DNA from: Latrodectus hesperus
Lineage: Eukaryota; Arthropoda; Arachnida; Araneae; Theridiidae
NCBI GenBank assembly: GCA_037975125.1
Contig: CM075857.1
Location: 71,326,474-71,390,473 of the forward strand
DNA length: 64,000 nt
Direction: 5' to 3'
The translations under genes and the position numbers were made by a program. Positions within the stretch are counted from its first letter, which is position 1. Each line of letters begins with the position of its first letter. The notes below the pieces were generated by a model, which worked only from the letters and a program-made list of their open reading frames with translations, was not told where the DNA came from and did not search any database. This document shows, piece by piece, positions 30,121 to 52,307 of this stretch.

Positions 30121-33100
30121 CATACATATCCTTTGTGGGGTGTGATTGAATAATTTTATAATTTTCTTCCTTGGTATAGATGATTATAGTTCCTACCGGT
30201 AAATACTTTTTTAAAAAAAGTAACAGTACCTAGTATTGTTTGAAAAATCTCACAATAGCGCCTTTATCCTTCTAGCTATCCAATGTCTGATATCAAAAAC
30301 ATTGTGTATGTGATTCTAATATCAACAGAGCAGAAAGCGAATAAAACATCATTAATCTCATTCATCATGAATAAACAAGCCTTTTTCTTAATAGTTGTGC
30401 TCAACTCCTTAATATAACATGCGATTAAATGATCAAATAAAACATGTTGATGATCTTAAAAAACATTTGAAGATAGAAATAGCAAAAAATATAGTACTAA
30501 GCAAATAAAATCTTTTATCAAATTTAAAGAAAATATGCAAGTTAACTCAAAATTTTAATCACATGAAAAAGAATTATTTTAACTGCTTAGAAAAGCTTCA
30601 TTGCTTCCAGAATCTTGTCTTCATTTTCAAATAACGGCTGGCAATAAATGAAAAAGATCACAAAATGATTATAACTATATGTAAATTGTTACAAAATTAA
30701 AATATAATTTCTGGTGTATGATAGTATTGAAATTAAAGTCCTCCAAAACACAAAGTGAGGCATAATTACGTAATTATTTTATATTAATACCATGAAAAAC
30801 AACTTTTCCTGTTAATTATTAATAATTATTGTCAATATATTTGAAAATATTCCCACAATATTATATATACTTGCTACTTATTAGCGAGGGTATGTATTTG
30901 TTGTTATTTTAAAAAAATGGTTGATGTTATAGAGTTAGCAATTTTTTAGTCTACTGTCCTATAATTCAAAAACAGGTTTCATTTATACAATTTATGATTA
31001 AAAGAACTGCATACTTAGTCAAAAATATAAGATTCATTTCAAGACACTACAAAAAAATTCTGTAACGTGCCCTTTTGTTACTTATATCTCTGCACAATGC
31101 GATAGAATTTATGATACCATATTACATTTTTGTTAATTTTAGTGATGTGAAATATGCATGATTTAGGTTGTGATTTTTTTAAAAAATATTTTCTGTGGAA
31201 AATAAATTACTTTTGTGGAAAGTTATTTATAAGAATTTAATTACATCCCCTGGAGCATAATCCATATTTACCTTGCCAGTAACCAGAAAAAAAGTAGTAA
31301 GCATTACGGAGTATTTCAAGCTAATGCAAAAGCAGCTTATTTCTCTTCTTGATTGTTGCAATAACTTTTTTGCCTAAGATTGATTCGCAACATTGTTATA
31401 AGGAGGAAAGAAAATTGGAACCCTTCGTTTTGCTTGATACTTCCGTTCTGAAGCTTCTTTGGAGAAAAGCCAAAGGCTCTAGGCATATATAAATTATATG
31501 TTTGTAATACAATGAATTTGATCCAAAATTTTGAAGCCTCTCTTTAGTTAAATCTTACTTTTAAATGGAAGGGTAAAATAATATAGTCATTTTCAACTTA
31601 TTTTAAATATATACAAAAGTTCTAATAATATATTAGAACAAAAATGTACAAGTTTAAAAAATCTGAAATATGGAAATTGATATAAACATTATTATTTGAA
31701 AATTAATAATTAAATTTAATGACAGAATTTACTGTGATAGTATTTTTATTTAAATTTATTTAAGTGAGGGATTTAAGTTGAATTTTGCTTGAAAATTACA
31801 GATTAAGTGCAAATATACATTTGTAAAATTTTATTTCAGGTAAAATCATTAATTAGTTTATTATTAAAACAAAAATTTGCAGTTACATTTTTTTATTATA
31901 TATTTTCCCTTCACGGGACTGTTTTAATTTAAAATATATTTTTCCCATCAAAGATAAATAAGATAATTATTTCTTAAAAATCACTAAATTTTTGACCTAT
32001 ATATAGCAAAGAGTTAGGAAATGAAAAATTTGAGAAACTTAGTTTTGAGAAGATTGATCGAGGAGCAGATGGCGCTGCAAATGATTTTCAATGAGAAAAC
32101 ATCGATAAAAATATTTTGCAGGTGTGATGTATATTAATTGCTGGCATACACGCTTCAAGTTTGCCTTAAAACATTTTTTTAATCTGATGTATTCTTTTTA
32201 AAAGTAGTTAATGAGTGTAAAAGTTAAATATTTTAGTACATCACTGAGAAAGATAGTATCTAAATATAACACTTCAAATTTTTTTTCGCAATTTTGTGCT
32301 AACATTTGGTCTTGTTTATAGTAAATGTTAAACTTTTTATGTAAGGTACCTTGTCACTGATTTTGATAATGTATACCACAGTTTAATGTTATGAGTTTTT
32401 ATTTGAAAAGGAGCAGCGAATACTTACTATTATTGTTGAACTTTGGCAAATGCTATTATCAGAAAAAGCCAAGATGTCAGTTTCATTCATTATTTTGAAT
32501 TCAGTTGGCTTTAAAATCACATTTTAATGTAGAGGAAATATTAATAACAAATATGGATTTTTCATTGTCTGTTTATTCCCAAAAGGGAAGAAACATGCTT
32601 TTAGCAAACACAGAAATTAAAAAATGTTATTATACATCATCTGATTACAAATCATGTCACAAAAGTAATTCAATCCTTTGAGTGGAAGCTTTTAGCTTAA
32701 CTTGGATGAAGTCAAAAACTTATGCTGAAAAATTTGAAAAACAAATGAATCTGTCATCGATATAAAAATAAAAAATGTTGCCTAGAATGTTTTCAACTAA
32801 AAGTTCCTTAAAATATTCGATATAAAGTAAAATATATAAATTTGTAAAAAATAATGATACAGATACCTACAAAAAATTTTCTGACATTTTTGTTATTTCA
32901 TGATAAAAGTACGTAAATTGGATGTATCTTGCAATGGAAGTACTAAAGATATTCTTTTTGTGAAATATGAAATCCATTTTTCTCTTTTTCAAGAAGAAAC
33001 CACTTAAAGCAGTTCTATCTGGGAGAAAAAACCGCTGTCATTTGCAAATGGTGCCATCGCATAAGTGAAAATATTAGGGAAAATTTGCAATAAATCCCTC

Positions 33101-36100
33101 TTTAAACACTCAATTCTTGTATTATATTTATTGAAGTATTTATAATATATTTATTCTTTGGAAGAAATAACTGCCAATACAAACAAAAACATGTTGAATT
33201 ATATTCTACCCAGAGTTTCAAGGGCAAGATGATTTATCTGATTCACCTGTTCTAACATTAAGACTGTTTAATCTCTATTATATTCTAATATGATGAAATA
33301 TCTATCATATTAATGAATTTAGCCCACCATTTTACTACAACAATTTACAAGAAAATTTTATTAATTTTTTGTAGACATATTCAGAGTATTGTATTTTTGT
33401 ATTTAGAAATTGAATCTTAGGGTAAATCATATCAGCAATAAGTTAAAACTTGTTGTTAGTGATTTCTTCAATGCAGTGTACAACTGAAGAACCGAGTAAC
33501 AAGATATTGCATTTTTACCACCATTTCTTTATTTACCTTCCTTGTTCCATATAAGCTAATTGAATTTTTTTAAATGAAACATTTTATTTTTTTCTATGAT
33601 TATTGCCAATATGTTCATTTACAATAATCAAAATTAGAAGTTTATGGAATTCGTGATGTATAAAATTATCATCTCATTTCAATTTTCGGGTTTAAATTGA
33701 TTTGTATAAATCAACTTTTTTTCTAAATAGATAAATTTGGTTTGTCAGTGAAAAAAAATTGAAGAATTAAAACTTTCTGTTAGAATAATGTTTATAAGTT
33801 AAAGTCATTAATTTGAAGTTTAACACTGTAAATTATAACAATATTAGTGTTATGATGTATTTTTTACATACGCTATTTAACATACAAACATAAGCCATTT
33901 TACGTACAAACATACGCCTTGTGGAATAAATTATTAGTTTCTTAATAATAACAATAATTTTTGTAGTGAAAAATACCATGAAACCAGCTACAATTTTCTG
34001 CAAAAGAAGCATTTCCAATGGTAAAATAAAAAAATATTTGTTTCAAATATGAAAGCTTAATACGATTGATAAATATAAGAAATCGAAATATCATAGAATA
34101 ATTCATGCGGTTCTGGTTATCCAATTCGATATGGAATGATGGAGATCATTTTTAAGTTTCTTCGGATTCCCCATGATAAGTTCCGTTCATGGAAGACAGT
34201 TTCAATCAATATTCAAACTATTTGTTGAATTTAAAAATATACTAAAATATATGATCTATTTCAATTATTTTATGAAATATTCTCTTGTTCTTAAGTTCTA
34301 TATATTGTGATTCTACTTTGTAAAACTCTATAAAAATTATATGTAATTGATATTTTGAAAAATAAGATGTGATTTAACTTAAATAAAAAAATTGTTACTT
34401 TCAGTAAAATCTGAAAAACTTCAAATTTGAAAAAGTTTAATCAATTAGTTAATTAAAGAACTTATTCATTATAGGCAAATATTTTTCCATTTCTCATTTA
34501 TTATTATATTAGTATCAGTATACATAAAAAAAAATTTTGTATTTCGAAATAACGGTAAATGAAGAAGCGTGAAATGAGAAATAAATCAATGAATATTTAA
34601 TTATTGTAAAATTAATACTAATTAAATATAAAGGATATTTTCATTTTAAAATGCTTATTATTTATAATACAATTTTTTAAAATACATCAAATGTATTTTA
34701 AAAAGATAATTTAAAAAGATAATAAGAGTGTTAATTGATGAGTGATGAGTGCAATTGTTTAAAAACACAGATTTTACATTATGAGAAATTAATTTTTTTA
34801 AACAAATTTCTGGTTTTCACGAATATACTACTTTGGTTCACTATTATTAAGAAAACTTTCGAAACACAGATATTGAGAAGCTTTCTTCAAAAATTTTGTT
34901 CCCAAATATCAAAAACTTATAATAATTTCAACAAATATTCCTTAGTGGTGTTATTTAATAATATGTTTAATTGGTTGACTTTCATTAACTTAAGTATCAT
35001 TTGATAGTCAAAAAATATATTTTAACAGTACCGTGTAGTTTTATTTTAAAATGATAATACTGGAAAACAATAAAATGTACATTTTTAACAGAATTTCAAC
35101 AAACATAAATGATAAGTATATTTAAAATGATGAAAATTAAATGATAAGTATGTTTAAAAATTTCCGGTTTTAAGCATTTGTTTTCCAATATTTTTCTCAT
35201 GGCTCTTAAAAAGCATTCATAAAAACATAATTTTGAAAAGCATTACAGGCTGCAAAAATTTTAGATGGCTAAATTCGATTGCTACTCGCTACTAGAATCT
35301 GCCAATTTTTGACAATCATTCGACAAATGTCTTAGTAAAAAGAGGATTTGTTGATCATTATTATTATAAAAAATGGTATATATTTAGTTACATTTGTCTA
35401 TTATATGGTCAAATATTCCCTTTTGAACTAATTTGTCTAATCCCAAACCACAACAAACGTTATTGCTCAATATGGCAACTGAACAATGAATGATTGAAAT
35501 GGAAACCAAAGTGCATATCACTCATCTGCTACTTCTGTGGGGAGGGATAAAGTATCTGAGAACATTTAAACTTCTGACTTTTCACTGGTGATTAAACTAG
35601 AAAAAATGAAATAATGCTTTTATAAGCAACATTCGAAAAGAATACATGCATTCCCCCTTGAAAAAACAAAGTAATTATTTTCCTAAGGAACAACGTAAGC
35701 AACTAGGCAATTGATTTCTTAATACAAATAAAAAATTAATTATGTCTGTTTTTAAGGAAATATGCAATAAAATAAATGTTATGATTATTCTGAGATATTT
35801 ATTCATGGTAAAATATTTATTCACTGTTTTTCTGATTTCAATGTAAGATTCAAATCAAAAATTTTTAATTTGACACAGTGAATGTTTTTTTCAATTGTTC
35901 GCATAAAAATATTAAAAACATGTTTGAAACATACTTTCTAATTAAAAATATATTTAACATATATTATTTTCGTGTATGCACACGTACCACTTAATTAAAT
36001 ATAAATATTATTAAATGTTTCTTATGAAATATGTTAATAATTTAAAACATTGCCCTTAATAAACTATCTTTATTATTATACGTCTTAACTTATTACATAT

Positions 36101-37680
36101 CTTAACATATTTTTTTATACGCCACAGTCCTACAGTTAAGAGTAATGTTATAGAGTTTATATAAATTTGCATTAAAATATTCTCATTAAACTAAAAGTTT
36201 TTTAATAAACAAAAGAGCAGCAATTATTGAGTAATTTAGAACTTTACATTCAGTATCATTAAAAAACTTAATTAAAATTTAAATTAAAAAAGAAATTGAT
36301 TAATTTGATAAAAATGTAACCCCTGTGTAAAAATTTACTAAATGAAAGGGGCGAAAAATATCATATTTTCAAAAAGCACAAAATGAGTTAATAAAATGTG
36401 ATTCTAATTATAACAGACTGCCTATGCAAGGTACCTTTCTTGAGGAACTGTTTAATATTTTATTAGTTAAGATCGCTTGGGGATGAATTAATTTTCTGAA
36501 AATTCTCGAGTCGCTTATAAATAGAGAAAAACGATGTAGAATGAGAAAGACTATAAATAAAACCAAATATGTTAAGTACAAAACCTCTTCTTAATGTATA
36601 AGGCCATAGAAAACATTAATTTGGAAAAATGGTGTGGGGTATATATTTTAACGAAACCAGAAGCTACAACCATTTCAACATTAAAACCATTACGAGTTCT
36701 CATTTAAACGACAGCATAATGTTCATGCCTTTGAGCTAAATTATCCGTTAACTTTGCTTTTGCAAAATACAAATTTGCTGCAGCTATGATTAAAAAACGA
36801 TATAGGCTTGATTTTTAGTAAAATTTATTGAAAAATATAGTTTTAAGGAAAGGCTCAATTGTGCGCCTTTTTTAAGGATTACTTTACTCTTAGTTTTATG
36901 TTGATCTTAATGATTTCAGAACCGTTTTACCCTTGTTATGGCTCGTTAATTTCAAACTTTTCTTTTCACGTATTAAAATACAGAAGTTTTTGACGACGAG
37001 ATTCCCATTAATTGTATTTTATTTTAAAAAGTTGGATTAAAGAACATTCATAATTAATCCATTTAAATTATTCACTTAGATATTTAATTTTGGTTAAAAA
37101 ATTTTATAAATATTATTTTTGCTTCTTAAACTAAAACTTTTTAATGTTCGTTAATGATTGCAATGAATTTGTTAATGTGATACTTTTAAAATAATTTTAT
37201 ATTTAGTGCCCTAATTTGATCATTCAATAAAAAATAAATTGATATCTAACTTGAGAATATAAAATTTAAAAATGTTATTACACGTATAAAGCAATAACAA
37301 TTATAAAATGAAAATTTTAAACATATTCAGTATTTATAACTTATAGAAATACAAAAACATTATTTTTTGCTCTTATTCTTATAGTATTTATTCTTATAGT
37401 ATTTTAGCAGATAATTTATTTTATAAAAAATAAAAACATTACTATAATTGTTTTTAAATTTGAATGATATCTTTATATTATACAAATACTAGATTCTTGA
37501 TAAATCTAAAATGTTCATAATTTAAAGAAAATTATAAAGACGGAAGACATGAACTTTCCTAATTTAATGTATATTACATTTCTAATCTGATTCTTCTGTG
37601 AAATTTAAACAGGCTATTTTTAACTATCAGAATCAACTAATCAGCTTTTTTACTGGCTATTGTTTTATTCACAGCAAAAT
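30118..37680. other. Long AT-rich non-coding stretch
   Basis: Over 7.5 kb with no coding motif, transposon end or RNA gene that I can support. Small direct duplications occur, for example AAATGATAAGTAT at about 35107 and 35142. ORFs at 33833-34018, 33942-34124 (both minus) and 34735-35004 (+) have low-complexity composition and no domain. Confidence 0.5.
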
Positions 37681-38010
37681 ATGAGCTCCAGTAGCTCAGT
37701 AGCTTCACGCCGCTTCCCGTAAGCTCAACAAAGTGAAGCATCATTTGCCGCGGGCCTCGGTTGGGAGAATCACCACGATGTACTCTCCTTCACTGAGTTG
37801 CAGGAACTCGGTGAGTTATGGACGTGTCCACGTTAATATGTGACGTCCAAAATCCTTCCGCTGGTGTGGTGTGGATGTGAAGAGGAGGGTGCCATCTCAG
37901 GTGTGGCCTCGTCACCTTACCGTGGTTCAAAATTACGAGGCAACTTAAAAAGAGCAAATTCGTACTTTCACCTTCGTGGTGCTCTGAACCAAAACGAAAG
38001 ACGCTCTCTA
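37681..38010 (+). repeat. GC-rich interspersed-repeat-like block
   Basis: A sharply bounded island of about 330 bp, far richer in G and C than anything around it and without an ORF. Its 5' end, GAGCTCCAGTAGCTCAGTAG, resembles the acceptor and D-arm of a tRNA with an A-box-like TAGCTCAGTAG. No B-box appears at the tRNA spacing, and the nearest GGTT-containing motif (about 37758) is too far. Inside are short self-complementary pieces (GAGTTGCAGGAACTC; GGACGT and ACGTCC). I have the impression of similar blocks scattered in spider genomes but cannot verify it. A SINE or other non-coding repeat is the likeliest identity. Confidence 0.55.
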
Positions 38011-41000
38011 ATGACTTAATTCCATCATTAAATGTAATATTTTCAACGATTAAATTTTTTCTTTAATAAATTAGCAATTCCAGTTCTATGAGAAATAAAA
38101 AATATAAATTATCAGTCTGTTGATTAATAATAAAGAAAATTTTGTTTTATATATCTGAACATTTTAACTTTAAATACTAAAAATAACCTATACCCAATGA
38201 AAACTTCAGTAGAATACTATACAAAAATTGTATAACATTTTCCCTAGTATCTTACTAAAAGTATGACATATATGAATTCATTTTACATTAATAATTAATT
38301 TGCCTGAACAATAATTAATTAACCATTTAATATGCGAAGTGTAATACCAAACATGAAATGTGATTCTGCATAAATCAAAAGATTTATGGAATATATTTTA
38401 AAAGTATTTACATATCATTTTAATTTATAACATGATTTAATAAATTTTTGAAAATTTTAAAGATATTAAACAATTTCTATTATATAAGATATTGTAGTAT
38501 GTTGTTAAAGAAAAATATGTAATATTCTCTTAAACATTAAATTGTACAATTTGAAACGTACTCTCTTATAAATTTTTGTTTCTCTTTTATTCATTTTGAT
38601 GAATTAAAACTTTTTCTGCATTCATAAATACAACTTTAATTTTATTTGAAGATTCAAAATGTACAAAAGATGATTGTAAGCAATTCTATTTATTTAAAAT
38701 ATAAATATTAATTAATTGATAAAAATATTAAAAAATTTTTGCTAACGAATGTCTGCATTATAAATTGTTGACTTTTTTTTACATAAATGTCTTTAAAAAT
38801 TTACAACGTTAAAATAATGCATAGTTTTGGCAAAAACTGTACTTAGATTTTGAGAAGAATGCGTGTATATATATCTTTTGCGGAATATTATGGAAGATCA
38901 TTTGTCATTAGACAAAAATGAAAAGAGGAGAATACATAAAAAACACAATACATTAAGCCAAGAACTTTAGTACTAAAGATTGCCAGATTTATTATTTTCT
39001 TATTTTTGTTTCATCCCACTTTGCTTCCTCATTTTCTGTGTCATTTGTCATTTTTTATGGTCCTTTATCTTTTGATTCTTTTTCCTAGGTAAATAAACGC
39101 ACCTGAACTTTTTTCTTGAGATTTTTGGCTTGGGAAGATATCAGACATTTTACATTTATCTATCTGAATTTCTCAATCTTTTCTTCTTAGAATTTAAAAT
39201 GATAAAAAGTTATAAGAATATAGATAGTTCAAAATACTTAGTAAAGATAAAAACTTGTTTAATACAAAATGATTGAAATGAAAACTTAAATTTGTTTAGC
39301 TTTTATTTTTATGTTGTATGTAAAGTATGTTTAAAGTATAAATGAATTGTATAAACTATGAGAAATACTTTTACTATTATATTTATTTCTACGAGATTTA
39401 CTCTTCAGATAGTATTAAGATGTTTTCAAAAGCCCACAGCTGAATTTTTATATACAATATTTACTGAATTTATATAAATTTTTTAATATTAAAAATCCTT
39501 TTTTAATTAACACATCTGTTCTATTTAATAATTGCAGAAAACATGATATCAACATCTGAAGCATATTTAAATTAACTATCTGTTTCTGAATTACAATTTT
39601 ATACACGCAAAATAATTGAAAATTAGGTAATCAATAAATCATAATACAAAAATAGCATCAATATCAGAAACATAATGCAATAAAACTGAATTAAATATTT
39701 TAAGGATTTCACTTACATTAAATAAAATAGTGAGTCCAATCCAAGAAAAATAATCAGAAATGCAGAATAAAGAATATTCATTCATCTATAGTTGAACTTT
39801 CAAATATATTTAGAATAATATCTGTGAGAAAGAGCTAAATATTTTAACTATTAGTATTCATAAATAGCTAAAAAAAACTTTGAATTAATGTAATATTTGA
39901 AATTGTTTTACTATTTATGTGTGTATGATTAACACTTTAAGTTTTTTAAATTGTCAAATGTGGAAATACATAACATTGAAGATTTTGTCTAAAATATTAC
40001 AGTTAAATATTGTCAATTCTATAGAAAGACATTTGTCAAAACTTTCAAAACAACGTATTGCAGTGTTTTGTATTGATATATCTTTTTAGTAATGAATAAA
40101 TTTTTTCAAGTGCATAGTATTATGCATTTTCAGATTACTTTTTAGAATGCAATTTTCATTTTAATAAATTAATATCTAGCTTACATCCTGTACTAATTTA
40201 ATATCTAGCTTATATTTGTGAATTAATCATATAGTTAAGATGTGTGGATCCAGAGATTTATAGCATAATGTACACGATATACATCTGATAATAATAATAG
40301 CAGTTCATGGCTATTTATTGAAATAAGAAATTCCATTTTGTCTAATTTTATTTCTATTATTTTCCCTTATATTATCACACATTTCAGATAAATGCAAAAG
40401 ATCTCACTTTTGCAACACATACAGTACGTATAGCATAGAAGAAAATCAGAAAAACAATTAAAAACCTCAAGATGAACAGGGATAATGTATTTGTGATAGA
40501 ATGAACATTGTAACATGAGATGACTTTATAGGTACCAATGGAAATTTATTTGCTTCTATTAGATTATGATTATCTTATAGCAATTATTTTAGTAAGAATA
40601 CCATACCATTCAAGTCATTTCCTTTACTAATAATTATTTGTATGGAACACATAATAAAATAATATACTTCCCATATTCGTTAAAAAAGTATGAAAAATCA
40701 TACAAATTTATTAGACACGTAAGAAAAAAGAAGTCGTATGAATACAGAATTTTTTGACAAACAATATTCAGATTCTCTCTTAGTTGAATCTAACAAACGT
40801 AATGACACCAAAAATATGATATGGAGACCAATAGTAACATGATAAATAGGATTCCGTGAAAAGAACTAGTTCCTAAAAACACTGATAGAGTATTTATGAT
40901 GCTGTTGTAACTCACACTAAGCAAAGAATTAGCATCAGCACACAAATGCAAATTTATGTTTTCATAGGATCATTAGCTTCAGTAATATAAATATAAAAAC

Positions 41001-41257
41001 ATGTAGGCACATCGAAAAATATTATCAACTGAAATAGATAAACTCAAATGAGCATACGGCTCACAATACTAAAAAGAACACTTATGTTAAGCTATGTTGT
41101 CTTAGTCAGTGAAATGCATCCATAGCTTTTCTTGAATTTGGAACCAAAACGATTTTAGATTCACTACTAATATATACTAAAAATAAAATAGTTATATATT
41201 ATACTATTTATAAATCCTTTAACTTATTGCTTTGAAATGAAAGTCTAAAAAATTTAC
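38011..41257. other. AT-rich non-coding DNA
   Basis: No coding motif. A 14-bp duplication (TAATATCTAGCTTA) occurs at about 40168 and 40198. Confidence 0.5.
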
Positions 41258-41287
41258 GAAAACAGTGTCAAAATACACACTGTTTTC
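41258..41287. repeat. Perfect 11-bp-arm hairpin
   Basis: GAAAACAGTGT and ACACTGTTTTC flank an 8-base loop. The left arm's AACAGTGTCAAA is repeated in the same orientation at 42410-42421, on the far side of a GC-richer stretch. Confidence 0.75.
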
Positions 41288-42421
41288 AGATGTTTCTCAC
41301 ATTCACGACGAATCACGTTATCAGAAGTAACAACGGGTTAATAACAGCTATTTCTGCAGATCATTGGAAATCATCGCAGGCAGTAGTAGCACCGGAAGTT
41401 TAGTTTGACATTTGGAAATTGATTTTTCCACGATATGAAAAAATTTTTGGTGTGTTTTCTTCTACTATCTGTACAGAAACAACCGCTTGTAGTTATTCAA
41501 ACAAAGTAATTATGATTAACAACTGACGTTTGTTTAGCTATTAGCTGAAAGTATGATGATTTCCTAGAGTGAAGTATCTTTGCAAGGTGAGGCCTTTTCT
41601 TTATATGAACTCATGTTCTAATTTATAAAATTTCCGAATTCGGTTCTTGAAACAGCCCTAGATACAGCAAGAAATTCTTAAATATTTACCAAAAGCCATA
41701 GTTCTAACATAGCACTTTTCTAACAGGGCCCAGTATCATCAAAGTGAGAAAATTAACGATACTAATAAAGAGAGAGTGCATCATTAGTGCGAGAAGATAC
41801 CATGGCATTATAAATAATATTGCCATTTCTCAAAATCAACGAAGAAAATATCGAAAACAAATTATCTGCATGTATGCTGATGTACTTCTGTACACGATAA
41901 CACTTCGGTGTTATCTTAAAGTAGCTAATGCGCTATCACCTCACAGATAAATGTGTCACAAATCACAGTATACAGGTGCATGATCGACTTTATTTTTCTA
42001 ACTTAATTTCATGCCACGTTGGTACTATCCGATATCAAAATTTTATGTTAAGTCACAAACTTTGAGCATTTTACAAGGCGACATATCGCATACAAAGTAC
42101 GCAATATTCATTGTGAATGTTGTATTTGGCCATGGAGAATGCTGTGGGTTGCAATGCACACTGTTGTCTTAGAGAGCGATAACCATGTTAAATGAGCTTG
42201 GATTTCCCACCAAAGGAATAAATACGAAGTGAATAAAGCTTAAGAATTCGTTGTAATTTTATGTTACATATTTTACATTCAACTGAACCAGAAATATTGG
42301 CTAGTTTTTGGTGCAATTTCTTAACGGAATCCTACTTCTATACAATCACTAATCTCTTTATGAAATTTAATGTTATTTTATTAATTAAACTGAACAATAG
42401 GGGATTCTAAACAGTGTCAAA
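41288..42421. other. Less AT-rich stretch of unknown nature
   Basis: Base composition is closer to that of the transposon remnants than to the flanks, and short inverted matches (ACACTGTTT and AAACAGTGT) lie near its limits. The ORF at 41744-41950 (+) matches nothing known to me. I find no transposase motif in any frame. It may be an eroded DNA transposon or unrelated unique sequence. Confidence 0.3.
41896..41915. repeat. Small hairpin with UUCG loop
   Basis: GATAACAC-TTCG-GTGTTATC has perfect 8-bp arms. If transcribed it would give a C(UUCG)G tetraloop, an unusually stable RNA turn. No surrounding evidence supports an RNA gene. Confidence 0.75.
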
Positions 42422-43382
42422 GTAAAAAAAAAAATAAACGTCATGTGAGTGAAATTTGCTTATTTGTGATTTCTTATACTAATTAGTTAAATTCAGAATA
42501 TCAGCAATCAAATCTAATATTCCATTCTTGATTTGTAATAATGCTAATTTCAGTTATTATTCATTAATAGAAACTTAACTGTAGGAAGAGAATTTATTAA
42601 AACATAAATGTTTTAATTTTCATGACTAATATTATTAAAGCTAAATAATAGTAGTTACAATAAATTTACAGTGAATAGCAGGAATTTTTTGTGATGATAA
42701 AGAAAATGAAATAATGATAAGGATAATGCACATTTGAATCTCTCAGTTTGTATAAATAATTAACTCTAATAAATACAGAAATGTTTTACATTCAAATAAG
42801 TTAAATTTTTGAGATGAAATAATTGCAACAATTTATTTATTGATTCAATTAAAATTTATACTATAGTAGAAAGTTTACTTATTTAAAAAAGCAAATATTG
42901 ATATTTATTAATCTGTTAAGAAAAGCAAATATGTGTTAAACTGTTAAGAAAACCAAACATTTTTTTTCTTTCAAAACATCTTATTTCTATTTTTTCATTT
43001 TTAGAGAAGATTAATTTTAGCCCATACTGCTAATTTAGGTTGGAATATTTCATTTTCAGCAACCAATTTCTTGACTCACATCATAAATTTTCTGAGCGCT
43101 ACAGCTGACAGTGATGAATATTATAAAAAAGAGCAGTTAGTTTACTTAACTTGCATTTTTTTCATACTCATAAACTTGCTTATAATTTTACTGTCGTATG
43201 CTGATTTTAAATTAACATAATGGTAATGCTAATTTAAATGTGATTAACTTAATTATTAATAACGTATTAAAATGTTAATTAGATTTAACATTTTTGAATA
43301 TTTAAAAAATATAGTTAATTTTTAATTTCAAAACAAATCAAGTTATTATTTTTAACTGTATTTTTATGGCTTTTTCAGTAGT
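42422..43382. other. AT-rich non-coding DNA
   Basis: No motif recognised. It leads into the mariner-type terminus at 43383. Confidence 0.5.
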
Positions 43383-43407
43383 AAAAATTTTTCAGAGTAA
43401 CCCCCCC
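43383..43407 (-). mobile_element. Isolated mariner terminus
   Basis: The plus strand reads AAAAATTTTTCAGAGTAACC and then CCCCC. Thirteen bases (TTCAGAGTAACCC) are identical to the inverse of the intact mariner's left repeat, and the flanking A/T pattern also matches partly. It would be the right end of an element lying to its left, but I find no transposase or partner end there. It is probably the remnant of a deleted or internally shortened mariner. Confidence 0.5.
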
Positions 43408-46599
<3,192 letters not shown>

Positions 46600-46760
46600 G
46601 CATATGCTAGCGAAATGCTAAATCCCCTCACACTTCACAGTTGTGCAGGCTTTCATGCATTATTAACGCGGGGTCTAAGCTTTTAAGGCACAGTTTACCT
46701 CTCTTAGTCAGGATGAGATGCGTCTATGTGTTTCTGCATACATTAAAACAAGAATTTAAA
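46600..46760 (-). repeat. Possible second copy of the SINE body
   Basis: On the minus strand the stretch with CCTTAAAAGCTTAGACCCCG and TTAATAAT aligns by eye with the 26-kb SINE body (CCATTTAAAGCTTTAGATCC, CTAATTAT), and weaker similarity continues past it. No tRNA-like head is recognisable. Similarity is low and was judged by eye only. Confidence 0.25.

Positions 46761-52307
<5,547 letters not shown>

Noticed and set aside
32055..33060. Inverse similarity between GATGGCGCTGCAAATGA and the GCAAATGGTGCCATC stretch near 33040
   Set aside because: The match is short and gapped, no TA or other target duplication is visible, and nothing transposon-like lies between.
34735..35004. 89-codon plus-strand ORF
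   Set aside because: Phe/Asn/Leu-rich translation of AT-rich DNA; expected by chance at this length in a 64-kb AT-rich window.
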